Made by a program: the position numbers and the translations under genes
Assembly (NCBI RefSeq): GCF_000294655.1
Contig: NZ_CAHP01000034.1
Coordinates: 99,302 to 163,301 of the forward strand
Length of the DNA: 64,000 bases
Reading direction: 5' to 3'
DNA from: Magnetospirillum molischianum DSM 120
GTDB lineage: Bacteria; Pseudomonadota; Alphaproteobacteria; Rhodospirillales; Magnetospirillaceae
The notes under the pieces: generated by a model
Databases searched by the model: none
Seen by the model: the letters and a program-made list of their open reading frames with translations, nothing else
Told to the model about the DNA's origin: nothing
Part shown: positions 1 to 9,654 of the stretch, piece by piece
How the letters are laid out: each line of letters begins with the position of its first letter
Position numbering within the stretch: the stretch's first letter is position 1

Positions 1-66
1 TTTTTCCGTTGTCGATCGCCGCCGCCACCGGCTGGATTGCGCCAACCGGTCGATGGCGAGGCTCAC
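1..66 (-). CDS. cbiQ: CbiQ, cobalt ECF transporter T component (N-terminal 22 codons only)
   Basis: Only the first 22 codons are in the window; the gene runs off the left edge. It starts at a GTG whose first bases overlap the cbiN stop codon (GTGA arrangement). The translation begins [17 protein letters not shown], which resembles the usual CbiQ start, where a short amphipathic stretch around DRLA..S.WR precedes the first membrane helix. In the family, CbiQ is the transmembrane coupling protein that links the CbiM/CbiN substrate unit to the CbiO ATPase. Position directly after cbiM-cbiN supports the call. The piece is too short for certainty on its own. Confidence 0.68.
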   Translation of the reverse strand, partial: MSLAIDRLAQSSRWRRRSTTEK

Positions 67-338
67 CGCTCGCCGCGACCGTGACGACGCCCGATGGCAT
101 AGCCGACTAGCCCGGCTCCGATCGCGGCCTGCAATGCGAACAGCAGGCTTTCAACCTCTTTCCCCGGCGGTTCCCACACCGGTTCGGCCCAAGGGACATA
201 GGATGGATTGGCAGCGGTGACGGCATTGCGGGCGGCATCGTCGGTGCCGCTGAATTCAGCGTTGGGAGTCAGCGCCAGCGGTGCGGCGACGATCAGTGCG
301 GCCAGACCGAGCAGAACAAGATTGAGACGCGCGTTCAT
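63..338 (-). CDS. cbiN: CbiN-like small membrane subunit of the cobalt ECF transporter
   Basis: 91-residue protein with an N-terminal membrane helix ([19 protein letters not shown]), a short periplasmic loop containing [20 protein letters not shown], and a second helix ([19 protein letters not shown]) ending in a basic tail. This two-helix layout fits CbiN or the PDGLE-type accessory subunit that works with CbiM in cobalt uptake. The start overlaps the end of cbiM by 4 nt (ATGA), and cbiQ overlaps its stop, so the three are probably co-translated. Expression should follow the upstream cobalamin riboswitch. The exact subfamily, CbiN versus fused-type PDGLE, is less certain than the role. Confidence 0.8.
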   Translation of the reverse strand: MNARLNLVLLGLAALIVAAPLALTPNAEFSGTDDAARNAVTAANPSYVPWAEPVWEPPGKEVESLLFALQAAIGAGLVGYAIGRRHGRGER

Positions 339-988
339 GCCTTCACCCCTTCGGCCTTGAAGAAACCGCGCCCGACCAGGGCGTTCATCACCACCACCGT
401 GACCAGACCTTCGGCAATCGCCAGCGGCACCTGGGTCAGGGCGAAAATGCCGGCGAATTTGGCAAAGGCTCCCATGAATCCCGAAGCCGGATCGGGGAAG
501 GCCAGGGCCAATTGGGCCGAGGTGACGATATAGGTCGCAAGGTCGCCCAGGATCGCGGCGAGGGCGATGCCGACCGCCGCTGGCAGTCCGAGGGCGGACG
601 AGGCTCGCCACAAACCGTAGGCGACCCAGGGGCCGACCACCGCCATCGAAATGATGTTGGCGCCCAGGGTGGTGAGGCCGCCATGGGCCAGCAACAGTGC
701 CTGGAACAGCAGCACGATCGAGCCGAGCAGCGCCATTACCGATGGGCCGAACAGAACCGCGCCAAGACCCGTTCCGGTGGGGTGCGAGCAGGAACCAGTG
801 ACGCTTGGCAGCTTCAAGGCCGACAGGACAAAGGCGAATCCGCCAGCGGCCGCCAGTTGCAGCCGCGCCTCGGGGCGCTCGGTGACGATCTTTTTCAGCT
901 TCCACGCGCCCGCCGCCACGAAGGGAACAGCGGCGCAACTCCATGCCACGGCGTGTGTAGCGGGTAAAAAACCTTCCATAATATGCAT
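335..988 (-). CDS. cbiM: CbiM, substrate-binding membrane component of a cobalt ECF transporter
   Basis: 217-residue integral membrane protein. The chosen start gives [16 protein letters not shown], the hallmark CbiM N-terminus, in which the free amino end and His2 take part in Co2+ binding. Further conserved pieces are [18 protein letters not shown] and [17 protein letters not shown], with about seven hydrophobic segments. Family role: energy-coupling-factor cobalt import for cobalamin synthesis together with CbiN, CbiQ and CbiO. It is the first gene of the minus-strand unit behind a B12 riboswitch, so import is predicted to shut off when B12 is plentiful. The start is fixed by the motif; a longer frame upstream has no family match. 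Confidence 0.94.
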   Translation of the reverse strand: MHIMEGFLPATHAVAWSCAAVPFVAAGAWKLKKIVTERPEARLQLAAAGGFAFVLSALKLPSVTGSCSHPTGTGLGAVLFGPSVMALLGSIVLLFQALLLAHGGLTTLGANIISMAVVGPWVAYGLWRASSALGLPAAVGIALAAILGDLATYIVTSAQLALAFPDPASGFMGAFAKFAGIFALTQVPLAIAEGLVTVVVMNALVGRGFFKAEGVKA

Positions 989-1091
989 ATCGGGCAGACT
1001 CCGTTCGTCGAGAGATCGCGTGTCGTCGCGAAACGGACTCTGGTCAAACCTCCCGGCACACCCCGTCCGGCAGGCTCGCGACGACTCTCGT

Positions 1092-1289
1092 GATGGCAGG
1101 TCTCCTGACTTGCGGGTCAACGGATTCGACCCGGCCTTCCCAACCGGATGAGCGGTCAGTGGCTGTGGGGGTCGGACCCTCTCCGCCTACAGTTGCGGGG
1201 GCAGTCCCGGATTTGGCCCCGAATCGGAGCCTTGACCGTGTTCCCATTTTCACCCCGCCGGGATCTTGACCGGCAGGGAACCATCGCCG
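1092..1289 (-). promoter_or_regulatory. Cobalamin (B12) riboswitch controlling cbiMNQ
   Basis: Read on the minus strand, the leader has the class elements in order: GGTTCCC...GTGAAAATGGGAACACGGT at the 5' side, the core segment AATCCGGGACTGCCCCCGCA followed by ACTGTA, the GCCACTG block, GGGAAGGC, and near the 3' end AGTCAGGAGACCTGCC. This matches the adenosylcobalamin riboswitch consensus. It lies about 100 nt upstream of cbiM, and its 5' end sits a few bases after a good promoter. Cobalt importer genes are a typical target. Boundaries are approximate. Confidence 0.95.
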
Positions 1290-1292
1290 GTC

Positions 1293-1321
1293 ACTATAAT
1301 TTCGCCATGATCCCGATGCAA
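1293..1321 (-). promoter_or_regulatory. Sigma70-type promoter for the riboswitch-cbiMNQ transcript
   Basis: On the minus strand TTGCAT (1316-1321) and TATAGT (1293-1298) are separated by 17 bp. The predicted transcription start, near 1286, coincides with the 5' edge of the cobalamin riboswitch, which gives independent support. It has not been tested. Confidence 0.6.
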
Positions 1322-1486
1322 ACCCTGACCATGCCTTCTTCCGGTGAATCGGGAGCGAGGCGCAAAACAAGTGAGAGACTCAAGCGCCAGCGACAGAGGC
1401 CATATAACGAAACCTGGGCAATCGGCTTATCTGATAGCCCGAGTGCTGCTATTCTGGTGGCCGGACGCCCGACGGAGGTACCCCTT

Positions 1487-2185
1487 TTGACCCATACCAT
1501 CGCGATGGTTGATGACGACCGCAATATCCTGACCTCGGTCTCGATGGCCCTGGAAGCCGAGGGGTTCAAGGTGCGGACCTATACCGATGGAGCCGAGGCG
1601 TTGCGCGGCCTGACCGCCCAGCCGCCCGATCTGGCGCTTCTCGACATCAAGATGCCCCGGATGGATGGGATGGAATTGTTGCAGCGGTTGCGGCGGCAAT
1701 CCTCGATCCCGGTGATCTTCCTGACGTCGAAGGACGATGAAATCGACGAGCTTCTCGGCTTGCGCATGGGGGCGGACGATTACATCAAGAAGCCGTTCTC
1801 ACAGAAGCTGCTGATCGAGCGTATCCGTGCCCTGATCCGTCGTCTGGAGGCCAACGCGGCCGATCCCGACGAGCCGCCGGGCGAAGTGGTGACGCGGGGG
1901 CCGTTGGTGCTCGATCCCGCCCGCCATGTTTGCACCTGGAACGGTCGAAGCGTCGATCTGACCGTTACCGAGTTCCTGTTGTTGAAATCGCTGGCCATCC
2001 GTCCCGGCCACGTTAAAAGCCGCGACCAGTTGATCGACGCTGCCTATGGCGAATCGATCTATGTCGATGACCGCACCATCGATAGCCACATCAAGCGGTT
2101 GCGCAAGAAATTCCGCGAAGTCGATGACGATTTCGCCCAGATCGAGACTCTTTACGGCGTCGGATACCGCTATCGTGAAGAGTGA
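1487..2185 (+). CDS. chvI: ChvI-like response regulator (OmpR/PhoB family)
   Basis: 232-residue two-component regulator. The N-terminal receiver domain shows the acidic pair in [13 protein letters not shown], the phospho-acceptor Asp in [13 protein letters not shown] and the Lys of [10 protein letters not shown] winged-helix DNA-binding domain follows ([31 protein letters not shown]). [11 protein letters not shown] near the start is typical of alphaproteobacterial ChvI. I chose a TTG start at 1487 because GGAGG at 1474-1478 is correctly spaced and the receiver would otherwise be truncated; an ATG six codons later is possible. The downstream kinase overlaps its stop. ChvI/ChvG pairs respond to acid or envelope conditions in Rhizobiales; the signal here is not known. 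Confidence 0.88.
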   Translation: MTHTIAMVDDDRNILTSVSMALEAEGFKVRTYTDGAEALRGLTAQPPDLALLDIKMPRMDGMELLQRLRRQSSIPVIFLTSKDDEIDELLGLRMGADDYIKKPFSQKLLIERIRALIRRLEANAADPDEPPGEVVTRGPLVLDPARHVCTWNGRSVDLTVTEFLLLKSLAIRPGHVKSRDQLIDAAYGESIYVDDRTIDSHIKRLRKKFREVDDDFAQIETLYGVGYRYREE

Positions 2186-3818
2186 TGACGGTGCCGGGGG
2201 ACCGGCTCCGCATGTCGAACCCCGCCGTCGCTGGTCGCGGTGGCGCCTGTTGGCTTCACCGCTGACTCGCCGGATTCTGGCGGTCAATCTCCTTGCTCCG
2301 GTGGTGTTGGTCGGTGGCCTGCTTTATCTCGACCGTTACAAGCAAGGGTTGATCCGTTCCGAACTGGAGGGGCTGGCGACCCAGGCGGAAATGGTCGCCG
2401 CCGCCGTCGGCGAAGGCGCTTTGATCGAAGGCGAGTTCGAGGGGTTGGAATTCAACGCCGAAACGGCTCGCCAAATGGTGCGCCGTCTGGCGGAACCGGC
2501 CAAGCTCAGGGTTCGATTGTTCGGTTCCGATGGGGAATTGGTGGCGGATTCGCGCTTCCGCCTCGGTGCCAATGGGGTGGTGCATGTCGAGATGTTGCCG
2601 CCGCCCCGTATCCCCAGTTGGTCCGACGAGGTTCGGCAATGGTGGGAGCGAACCGCGCATTGGCTGCGGTTCGATCGCGCCTTGCCGCTATATCGGGACC
2701 GGCCACGGGCGCGGGCCAGCGACTTTGCCGAAGTCGCCACCGCCTTGGACGGCCACAGCGGAGCCCAGGTTCGGACCCGTTCGGGCGGCGGGCTGGTTCT
2801 GTCGGTCGCGGTGCCGGTCCAACGGTATAAGCAGGTTGGCGGCGCGGTTTTGATCACCGCCGATGGTACGAACGTCGCCCGTGCCTTGTTCCAGGTCCGT
2901 CTTGCGATCTTCCAGGTCTTTGCCGTCGCCCTCGGCATTACCATCGCCCTGTCGCTTTATATGGCGGGAACCATCGCCCGGCCGATCCGGCGGTTGGCTC
3001 TGGCGGCGGAACGGGTTCGTCACGGCCAAGGTCGCGCGCTTCTGATCCCCGATCTGTCGCGGCGTGGCGACGAGATCGGCGAATTGTCGCTGGCATTGAA
3101 AGAAATGACCGAAGCGTTGTGGCGGCGGATGGATGCGATTGAGGCCTTTGCCGCCGATGTCGCCCACGAGATCAAGAATCCGCTGACGTCGTTGCGGTCG
3201 GCGGTCGAAACCGCTGCCCGGATCGATAATCCCGACCAACGTCGTCGCCTGATGGCGATCGTGCTCGACGATGTTGGACGGCTTGACCGATTGATCAGCG
3301 ATATCTCTGACGCTTCGCGCATCGATGCCGAATTGTCGCGGGCCGAAAGCGCGCCGGTCGCGGTGGCGTCGATGCTCGACGCTCTGGCCGACGTCTATCG
3401 GATCACGGGTGGCGAATCCGGGCCGTCCTTTACCTTGGAGCGGCCCAAGGACGATCCGCTGATTGTGGTGGGGATCGAGTCCCGACTGGTCCAGGTGTTG
3501 CGCAACCTGATCGCCAATGCGATGTCGTTCAGCCCGCCCGGCGGTTCGATCCGCTTGATCGCCGAACGGAGCGATGGGCGCATCCGCATCGTGGTCGAGG
3601 ATGACGGCCCCGGTATTCCCGACAACAAGCTGGAAGCGATTTTCGACCGCTTTTACTCCGAGCGGCCCGAGGGCGAGAAGTTCGGCACCCATTCCGGGTT
3701 GGGTCTGTCGATCTCACGCCAGATTGTTGAGGCACATAATGGTCGCATCCGCGCCGAAAACCGCGATGGGGGTGGTGCCCGCTTTATCGTCGAGTTGCCC
3801 GATCGTGGCGCGGTGTAG
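2175..3818 (+). CDS. chvG: ChvG/ExoS-like sensor histidine kinase
   Basis: 547-residue inner-membrane kinase. Order of parts: a cytoplasmic basic N-terminus, TM1 (about residues 33-53, [18 protein letters not shown]), a roughly 200-residue periplasmic sensor region, TM2 ([20 protein letters not shown]), HAMP, the dimerisation/phospho-acceptor motif [19 protein letters not shown], and an HATPase domain with [16 protein letters not shown] and HSGLGLSIS. The GTG start at 2175 lies inside the end of the regulator gene (11-nt overlap), so translation is probably coupled. In many Rhizobiales this pair is followed by hprK and PTS genes; here a stem-loop and a DsbA-like gene follow instead. Confidence 0.87.
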   Translation: MKSDDGAGGPAPHVEPRRRWSRWRLLASPLTRRILAVNLLAPVVLVGGLLYLDRYKQGLIRSELEGLATQAEMVAAAVGEGALIEGEFEGLEFNAETARQMVRRLAEPAKLRVRLFGSDGELVADSRFRLGANGVVHVEMLPPPRIPSWSDEVRQWWERTAHWLRFDRALPLYRDRPRARASDFAEVATALDGHSGAQVRTRSGGGLVLSVAVPVQRYKQVGGAVLITADGTNVARALFQVRLAIFQVFAVALGITIALSLYMAGTIARPIRRLALAAERVRHGQGRALLIPDLSRRGDEIGELSLALKEMTEALWRRMDAIEAFAADVAHEIKNPLTSLRSAVETAARIDNPDQRRRLMAIVLDDVGRLDRLISDISDASRIDAELSRAESAPVAVASMLDALADVYRITGGESGPSFTLERPKDDPLIVVGIESRLVQVLRNLIANAMSFSPPGGSIRLIAERSDGRIRIVVEDDGPGIPDNKLEAIFDRFYSERPEGEKFGTHSGLGLSISRQIVEAHNGRIRAENRDGGGARFIVELPDRGAV

Positions 3819-3831
3819 TCGCGTGGCGTTA

Positions 3832-3862
3832 AGGGCCGTTCCATTCGCGAGGCAACGGCCCT
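3832..3862 (+). terminator. Stem-loop after chvG
   Basis: AGGGCCGTT (3832-3840) pairs perfectly with AACGGCCCT (3854-3862) across a 13-nt loop, just after the chvG stop. There is no run of T afterwards, so it may be a weak terminator or an mRNA 3'-end stabiliser. Confidence 0.45.
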
Positions 3863-3900
3863 AATATCCGCGTGAACCACCACCCGCAGGGAGATTCTCG

Positions 3901-4506
3901 GTGAAGACGCTCGTCCGCCTGTTCGCCGTTGCCACTGTTGTCGTGCTGTCCGCCGTTCCGATGGCCTGGGCCGCCGAGGAGACCTATCCAATCGATCAGG
4001 TGCTGGGGCGTCCCGATGCGCCGCTGACCATTATCGAATACGCCTCGACCACGTGTGGGCATTGCGCCACGTCACATAAGACCGTGCTGCCCCGATTGAA
4101 GGCGGAATGGATCGATACTGGTCGGGCGAAGCTGATTTACCGCGATTATCCGACTGGCCCGCGCGCTTTGTCGCTGGGGGCGTCGATGATTCCGCATTGC
4201 GCTGGGCCGGATCGCTATTTTGGTCTGCTGGGGCTGATCATGGATCAGCAAGAGCGCTGGATGGGGTCGGCCAATCCGCTGGCGGAATTGAAGAAGCTGT
4301 CCAAGCTGGCCGGAATGGGCGAGGACAAGGTTGACGAATGCCTGCGTCGCCAGGATCTCGCCAACGCTCTTGAGGCTCGTGCTCACGACGCCTTCGAGAA
4401 GCGCGGCATCGACGGCACCCCCGCCTTCATCGTCGATGGCAAGGTTCTGCCCGGTGCCCGGTCGTTCGAGGAACTCGACAAGGCGCTGAAGGCGGCGTCG
4501 AAGTAA
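3901..4506 (+). CDS. DsbA-family exported thiol:disulfide oxidoreductase
   Basis: 201-residue protein with a cleavable signal peptide (about residues 1-24, ending AWAA). A thioredoxin-like fold follows, with the redox motif CGHC in YASTTCGHCATSH and the cis-Pro loop GIDGTPAFIVDG near the C-terminus. Family role: oxidation or isomerisation of disulfides in periplasmic proteins. The GTG start has a GGGAG ribosome site about 8 nt ahead. It ends 19 bp before smc. A DsbA-like gene just upstream of smc is a recurring alphaproteobacterial arrangement, to my knowledge. Its specific substrates cannot be told from sequence. Confidence 0.88.
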   Translation: MKTLVRLFAVATVVVLSAVPMAWAAEETYPIDQVLGRPDAPLTIIEYASTTCGHCATSHKTVLPRLKAEWIDTGRAKLIYRDYPTGPRALSLGASMIPHCAGPDRYFGLLGLIMDQQERWMGSANPLAELKKLSKLAGMGEDKVDECLRRQDLANALEARAHDAFEKRGIDGTPAFIVDGKVLPGARSFEELDKALKAASK

Positions 4507-4525
4507 AGCCCGCTTGGGGGCGGCG

Positions 4526-7500
4526 GTGCTCCAGTTTTCCCGGTTACGCCTTTCGGGGTTCAAATCTTTCGTCGATCCCGCTGAATTGCGGATTGAGCCG
4601 GGAATGACTGGGGTCGTCGGTCCCAATGGGTGCGGCAAGTCGAATCTGATCGAGGCGTTGCGCTGGGTGATGGGGGAAACCTCGGCCCGTCAGATGCGCG
4701 GCGGCGAGATGGATGACGTTATCTTCGGCGGCAGCGCCGGTCGGCCCGCCCGGAATATTGCCGAGGTCGGGGTCACTCTCGACAACACCGCCCGCACCGG
4801 CCCGCCGCAATACGATCATGACGAAATCGAGGTGTCGCGCCGGATCGAACGAGGCAATGGGTCGGTTTATCGCGTCAACAGCCGCGAAACCCGTGCCCGC
4901 GATGTCCAATTGCTGTTCTCCGATGCCGCTACCGGCGCCCGTTCGTCGGGTCTGGTCAGCCAGGGCCGGGTCGGAGCCTTGATCAATGCCCGCCCTGCCG
5001 ACCGACGTCTGTTGCTGGAGGAAGCCGCCGGGATCGCCGGACTGCATTCCCGCCGCCATGAAGCCGAAAGCCGTCTGAAAGGCGCGGAAGCCAATCTGGA
5101 ACGGCTTGACGACGTTCTTGCCACCCTGTCCGAGCAATTGCGCTCGCTCCAGCGTCAGGCCAAGCAAGCGGCGCGCTATCGCACCCTGTCCGAGCAGATC
5201 CGAGCCTTGGAGGCGCGGCTGCTCTATCTTGGCTGGCTGGAGGCCTTGGCGGCGATCGATGCCGCCCGCATGGCGCTGCGTCAGGTCGAAACCAGTGTCG
5301 AGGATGCGACCGCCGCCGCTGCCGCCGCCGTTGCCCGCGCCACGGCTCTGGCCGCCGATCTGCCGCCGCTGCGCGTTGTCGAGGACGACGCCCGGCAGGT
5401 GGTGCGGACATTGCTGGCCGAGCGTGAGCAATTGGACGCCGAGGCGGGTCGGATCGCCGAGATGCGGCGCGACCTCGATTCCAGGTTGGCTCAGGTCGGA
5501 TCGGATCTTCAGCGCGAGCATGCCCGCGCCGTCGATGCCGAACAGACCGTCGCCCGGCTGGAGGCCGAGCGCGATGCTCTGGCCGCTGAAGCCGCCGGAG
5601 AGGGCGAAGCTCGCGCCGAAGCTGAATTGCGGGTCGTCGCCGCCGCGACCGCTGTTGCGACGGCAGATCAGCACCTGACGGCCCGGATGGAAGAGGTTGC
5701 CGCCGCCGATGCCGAGCGCGCGGCCGCACTGCGCCGGTTGCAGGACGCCGAGGGGCGTCGTGACCGCCTGCGTGACCGGGCTACCCTGGCCGATTCCCAG
5801 CGTGCTCAGGTCGAGGCCGAGGCGATCGACCGTGCCGACCTCACCGCGTTGGAAATGGAGTTGGAGGGAGCCGAGGAATTCCTCGAAGAGGCCCGCGCGC
5901 ACGCCGAATCAACCGATATCGAACGCGAGACGGCTCAGACCGTCCGCGACCGTGCCCGCGATACTCACGCCACCGCGATCGCTGCCCGCGACCGCTTGTA
6001 TGCCGAGGCCGACGCATTGCGTCAGGTGCTGGCTCAGGGGCGCGCCGCCGGGTTCCGTCCGGTGCTGGACGAGGTTGGTGCAACCGCCGGGTTCGAACCG
6101 GCGCTGGCGGCGGGGTTGGGCGAGGATCTTGCCGTTCCCACCGACCCGGCGGCCCCGGTGCGTTGGGATGATCTTGGCCCACCCGAATCCGGTCCGGCCC
6201 TGCCTGCTGGTACCCGTTCGTTGGCGTCGTTCGTTACCGCGCCGCCGGTTCTGGCTCGCCGCCTGGCTCAGATCGCGGTGGTCGAGGATGTGGCCGAGGG
6301 AGAGCGCTGCCGCCATACTCTGGCGGTGGGGCAGCGGCTGGTGACGGCTCAGGGAGATCTGTGGCGCTGGGATGGGTATACCGCGCGGGCGGGTGCGCCC
6401 AGTCCGATGGCGCTGTGTCTGGCCCAACGCAATCGGTTGCGCGAACTCGACGCCCGTTTGGAAGATGCCGATATCGGGGTCGAAACCGCCGAAGAGGAGG
6501 CCGGTGCGGCGATCATGGCCGCCGAGCGTGCCGTCGATGCCGAGCGCGCCGCCCGCGATTCCGTGCGTCGGGCCGAAACAGAGGCCGTTCGCGCCCGCGA
6601 TGCGCATGGCCGTCTGGCCCAGCGCGTCGCCGCCCATGAAACCCGACTGGCCGCGATTGCCGAGCAATGCGCAGCGGCGGCGGATGATCTGGCCGAGGCC
6701 GAGGCCGAACTGACCGAAGCGCGGGAGGCCGCCGAATCCTTTCCCGAGTCCGACGATGGGCGCGGCCAGATCGTGGTTTTGCGTGCGACCCTGGCCGAAT
6801 TGCGCAGCGCTCTGATCGAAGCCCGCGCCAATTTCGACCATCTGACCCGCGAGGCGGCCGACCGGGCGCGCCGCCGCGATACGGTCGAAGCCGATCTGCT
6901 TTCGTGGCGGGGGCGGACCGATGCCGTCCGCCAGCATGTCGAGGAATTGGAGGAACGACGCGAGACGGTGCTGTTCGAGATCGAACGGCTGGCCAGTCTA
7001 CCCGATACCTTCGTGCGTCGTCGTGCCGACCTGCTTGACCGTGCCGATGCCGCCGATGCCGTCGCCCGTGCCGCGACCGACCGGGTTCAGGTGGCGGAAG
7101 GGGAGATGGTCCAGGCCGACGCCGCCGCCCGTGCCGCCGAACAGGCGGTCGCCACCGCTCGCGAGGAACGCATCCGTCGCGAAGCCGCCGTTTCCGCCGC
7201 AGATCAGACCTGCCGTGCCGTCGCCGCCCGGATCGCCGAACGGCTGGATGTCAGCCCCGAACAATTGCGCGATCTGGCTGCGACCGTTGAGGACGACCGG
7301 CCCGACCCGCCCGATCTGCACCGCCGTCTTGATAGGCTGACCCGCGAGCGCGATCAGATGGGGCCGGTTAACCTGCGTGCCGAGCAGGAAGCCGCCGAAC
7401 TGGAGGCTCGCATCACCACGATGCAGGCGGAAAAAGACGACCTTGTGGCCGCCATCGCCCGGTTACGCCACGGCATCGCCGAACTGAACCGCGAGGCCCG

Positions 7501-7999
7501 TGACAAGCTGCTGGCTTCGTTTCAGGCGGTGGACCGCGATTTCCGTCAATTATTCGCCCGGTTGTTCGGTGGGGGCCGGGCACACCTTGCTTTGACCGAA
7601 TCCGCCGACCCGCTCGATGCCGGGTTGGAGATCATGGCCAGTCCGCCGGGTAAGCGGATGCAGCAATTATCATTGCTGTCGGGCGGTGAACAGGCGTTGA
7701 CCGCTCTGGCTCTGTTGTTCGCGGTATTCATGACCAATCCGGCCCCGATCTGCGTCCTCGACGAGGTTGACGCTCCGCTCGACGATGCCAATGTCGATCG
7801 CTTTTGCACGTTGGTCGATGGGATTGCCGCCACCACCCGCACTCGCTTTCTGATCGTCACCCATCACCGGATGACGATGGCCCGGATGGACCGCCTGTAT
7901 GGCGTTACCATGGCCGAACGTGGCGTGTCGCAACTGGTTTCGGTCGATCTGGCCCAGGCCGAGGCGCTGCGCGATAAAAGCATGGTGGGGGTCGGGTAG
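4526..7999 (+). CDS. smc: SMC chromosome segregation/condensation ATPase
   Basis: 1157 residues, usual for bacterial SMC. The N-terminal head begins LQFSRLRLSGFKSFVDP and has the Walker A motif GPNGCGKS at residues 32-39. Two long Ala/Glu/Arg-rich coiled coils flank a compact hinge at roughly residues 510-630. The C-terminal head carries the ABC signature LSGGEQALTALAL and Walker B PICVLDEVDAPLDD. The protein dimerises at the hinge and organises the chromosome with ScpA and ScpB, which are not in this window. I chose the GTG at 4526 because it yields the standard N-terminus; a TTG 12 nt earlier would add four residues. Confidence 0.96.
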   Translation: MLQFSRLRLSGFKSFVDPAELRIEPGMTGVVGPNGCGKSNLIEALRWVMGETSARQMRGGEMDDVIFGGSAGRPARNIAEVGVTLDNTARTGPPQYDHDEIEVSRRIERGNGSVYRVNSRETRARDVQLLFSDAATGARSSGLVSQGRVGALINARPADRRLLLEEAAGIAGLHSRRHEAESRLKGAEANLERLDDVLATLSEQLRSLQRQAKQAARYRTLSEQIRALEARLLYLGWLEALAAIDAARMALRQVETSVEDATAAAAAAVARATALAADLPPLRVVEDDARQVVRTLLAEREQLDAEAGRIAEMRRDLDSRLAQVGSDLQREHARAVDAEQTVARLEAERDALAAEAAGEGEARAEAELRVVAAATAVATADQHLTARMEEVAAADAERAAALRRLQDAEGRRDRLRDRATLADSQRAQVEAEAIDRADLTALEMELEGAEEFLEEARAHAESTDIERETAQTVRDRARDTHATAIAARDRLYAEADALRQVLAQGRAAGFRPVLDEVGATAGFEPALAAGLGEDLAVPTDPAAPVRWDDLGPPESGPALPAGTRSLASFVTAPPVLARRLAQIAVVEDVAEGERCRHTLAVGQRLVTAQGDLWRWDGYTARAGAPSPMALCLAQRNRLRELDARLEDADIGVETAEEEAGAAIMAAERAVDAERAARDSVRRAETEAVRARDAHGRLAQRVAAHETRLAAIAEQCAAAADDLAEAEAELTEAREAAESFPESDDGRGQIVVLRATLAELRSALIEARANFDHLTREAADRARRRDTVEADLLSWRGRTDAVRQHVEELEERRETVLFEIERLASLPDTFVRRRADLLDRADAADAVARAATDRVQVAEGEMVQADAAARAAEQAVATAREERIRREAAVSAADQTCRAVAARIAERLDVSPEQLRDLAATVEDDRPDPPDLHRRLDRLTRERDQMGPVNLRAEQEAAELEARITTMQAEKDDLVAAIARLRHGIAELNREARDKLLASFQAVDRDFRQLFARLFGGGRAHLALTESADPLDAGLEIMASPPGKRMQQLSLLSGGEQALTALALLFAVFMTNPAPICVLDEVDAPLDDANVDRFCTLVDGIAATTRTRFLIVTHHRMTMARMDRLYGVTMAERGVSQLVSVDLAQAEALRDKSMVGVG

Positions 8000-8014
8000 G
8001 TCTTTCCTGGCGGA

Positions 8015-8050
8015 GAGATCCCCCCGTCCCAGCAAGGAAGGGGGGATCTC
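8015..8050. terminator. Hairpin between convergent smc and lipoprotein genes
   Basis: GAGATCCCCCC (8015-8025) and GGGGGGATCTC (8040-8050) form an 11-bp perfect stem exactly between two convergent stop codons. No clear T-tract is present on either side, but the position suggests a shared bidirectional terminator. Confidence 0.6.
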
Positions 8051-8058
8051 GCGATTCG

Positions 8059-8658
8059 CTATCGAATCAGCCAGCGGCCGAGATAATTGCGGATCAGCTG
8101 TTCCATCTGCCGATCGATATCGCGGGCCAGCCCATCGGTGATTTCGTACTGAATGCGATCGCGTTCGTTGACGGTCAATCCCTCGGGAATGGTCCGCGAC
8201 CGCTGGGCGGTGGCAACAACGTCGGCGACGGTCATATGACGGGCGTCGAGGATTTCGACCGCAACCTGAAGGGTGGCGTCGTAGCGCAGTTCCTGTTCTT
8301 TCTTGAACGCGCCGGAAAGGCTGGTGTCGGTCCTGAGCGGAACTTCGACAACGCGGGCATCACGGATCACCACTCGTGCCGAGCCGCTGCCGCGCTGCCC
8401 CATCGGCCGCAGCCGATCCTGAGCCCAGCGTTCGATCGCCGAGCCGGGCGATACCGGCATCAGGTGTTCGATATTGGGCAGCCGTCCGGGTGGCTGGTAA
8501 TCGGACAGGATTTCCAGTTCAGCGACGTCAAGGCGGAAAGGTTGACGGTCGGCGAAGCTGATCGGCGGCAGTTTTTGTACCGGCGGAGCGTTCTGGCAGG
8601 CGGTAGCTGCCAGGGCGGCGGCAAGAGCCACCGCCAGACGAAGGTGCCTTGCGCGCAT
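8059..8658 (-). CDS. Putative outer-membrane or periplasmic lipoprotein, function unknown
   Basis: 199 residues. The N-terminal 21 residues form a lipoprotein signal peptide ([12 protein letters not shown]), with the lipobox Cys at residue 21. The remainder is a soluble alpha/beta-looking domain, with stretches such as PFRLDVAELEIL, GSGSARVVIRDARVVE and ELRYDATLQVAVEILDARH and a helical C-terminal end. I do not recognise a named family; similar lengths and a lipobox are common in uncharacterised Rhodospirillales lipoproteins. It is convergent with smc and lies about 60 bp downstream of hslO on the same strand, so it may be the last gene of the argD-argF-hslO transcript. Confidence 0.75.
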   Translation of the reverse strand: MRARHLRLAVALAAALAATACQNAPPVQKLPPISFADRQPFRLDVAELEILSDYQPPGRLPNIEHLMPVSPGSAIERWAQDRLRPMGQRGSGSARVVIRDARVVEVPLRTDTSLSGAFKKEQELRYDATLQVAVEILDARHMTVADVVATAQRSRTIPEGLTVNERDRIQYEITDGLARDIDRQMEQLIRNYLGRWLIR

Positions 8659-8721
8659 CGCGAGGGTTCCCTTAGGCTGGAGGACGTCCGAAGGACATTG
8701 TCGGCGGCTGGCTCGCCCGCG

Positions 8722-9654
8722 TCAAGGCGAGACGGCGGGGACCAATTCTGTCAGCGGAATAACGTGATCAGTGCGACAGAATTCGCAGGTCACCGTTACC
8801 CGGCCTTCGGCATCGGCCAGGGACGGCAGTTCGTCGGCGGGCAGCGAAGCCAGCGTCTCGACCACCCGCTCGCGTGAACAGCGGCATCCGGCAACCAGAC
8901 TGCGCGGATCGAACAGACACAGCGATTCGGCATGGTAGAGCCGGTACAGCAGATGCTCGGGCATCAGCGTGGGGTCTTGCAGTTCGGCCACCGTCAGGCT
9001 GCCGAGCAGAATTTCGGCGCGACGCCAGCTTTCCTCGGCCTCTTCGGCCAGCAAGATCGGTGCCCGCCCCGATCCGGGCGGCAGGCGCTGGATCATCACC
9101 GCCTGAGCGCCCCAGCCAAGACCATCGGCGGGCGGGCGGACTGCGGTGGAGAAGGCGGTATCGAGCTGTTCGGACTGGCGGAAATAGGTGCCGACCGCAT
9201 CGGCCAGGGTCTCGCCTTCCAACGCGACGATCCCTTGATAGCGTTCGGTTCCCGCTCCCTGATCGACGGTGAAGGCCAGATGACCTTTGCCCAGCAAGGC
9301 CCGTACCGGGGCGGTGCCGTCACTGTTCGTCAGCCGGGCGGCGTCGAACCGGGCCATTGCGCGGAGCCGACCTTCGCTGGTGACGTCGGCGACCACGAGC
9401 GGAACCGGGCCATCGCCCTGAACCTGAAGGGTGAACACGCCTTCGTATTTCAGCATCGCCGCCAGAGCAGCGGCCAGTGCGCAGACCTCGGCTAGCAGAG
9501 TCGCGACCGCTGGCGGGTAATTGTGACGCGGATCAAGAATCGAGTCGAGCGCTGTTCCCAGCCGGACCAGCCGACCACGCACCAGACCGTCCTCGATCGT
9601 GAACGGCAGAACCATATCGGCGGTCGCCGTCGATGCGGCGGCCGAGCCGGTCAT
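8722..9654 (-). CDS. hslO: Hsp33, redox-regulated molecular chaperone
   Basis: 310 residues. Hsp33 holds unfolding proteins during oxidative stress and is switched on when a C-terminal zinc centre is oxidised. The four zinc cysteines are visible as CRC (in [15 protein letters not shown]) and CEFC (in [14 protein letters not shown]), and the N-terminal domain is complete. Its ATG overlaps the argF stop (ATGA, 4 nt), so it is translationally coupled to arginine genes. That order (argD-argF-hslO) has been noted in other alphaproteobacteria, as far as I recall. A longer open frame upstream would run into argF and lacks similarity to the family. Confidence 0.94.
   Translation of the reverse strand: MTGSAAASTATADMVLPFTIEDGLVRGRLVRLGTALDSILDPRHNYPPAVATLLAEVCALAAALAAMLKYEGVFTLQVQGDGPVPLVVADVTSEGRLRAMARFDAARLTNSDGTAPVRALLGKGHLAFTVDQGAGTERYQGIVALEGETLADAVGTYFRQSEQLDTAFSTAVRPPADGLGWGAQAVMIQRLPPGSGRAPILLAEEAEESWRRAEILLGSLTVAELQDPTLMPEHLLYRLYHAESLCLFDPRSLVAGCRCSRERVVETLASLPADELPSLADAEGRVTVTCEFCRTDHVIPLTELVPAVSP

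Noticed and set aside
6085-6112. GGTTCGAACC-type stretch resembling a tRNA T-arm
   Set aside because: It lies inside the smc hinge coding region, and no acceptor stem or anticodon arm can be built around it.
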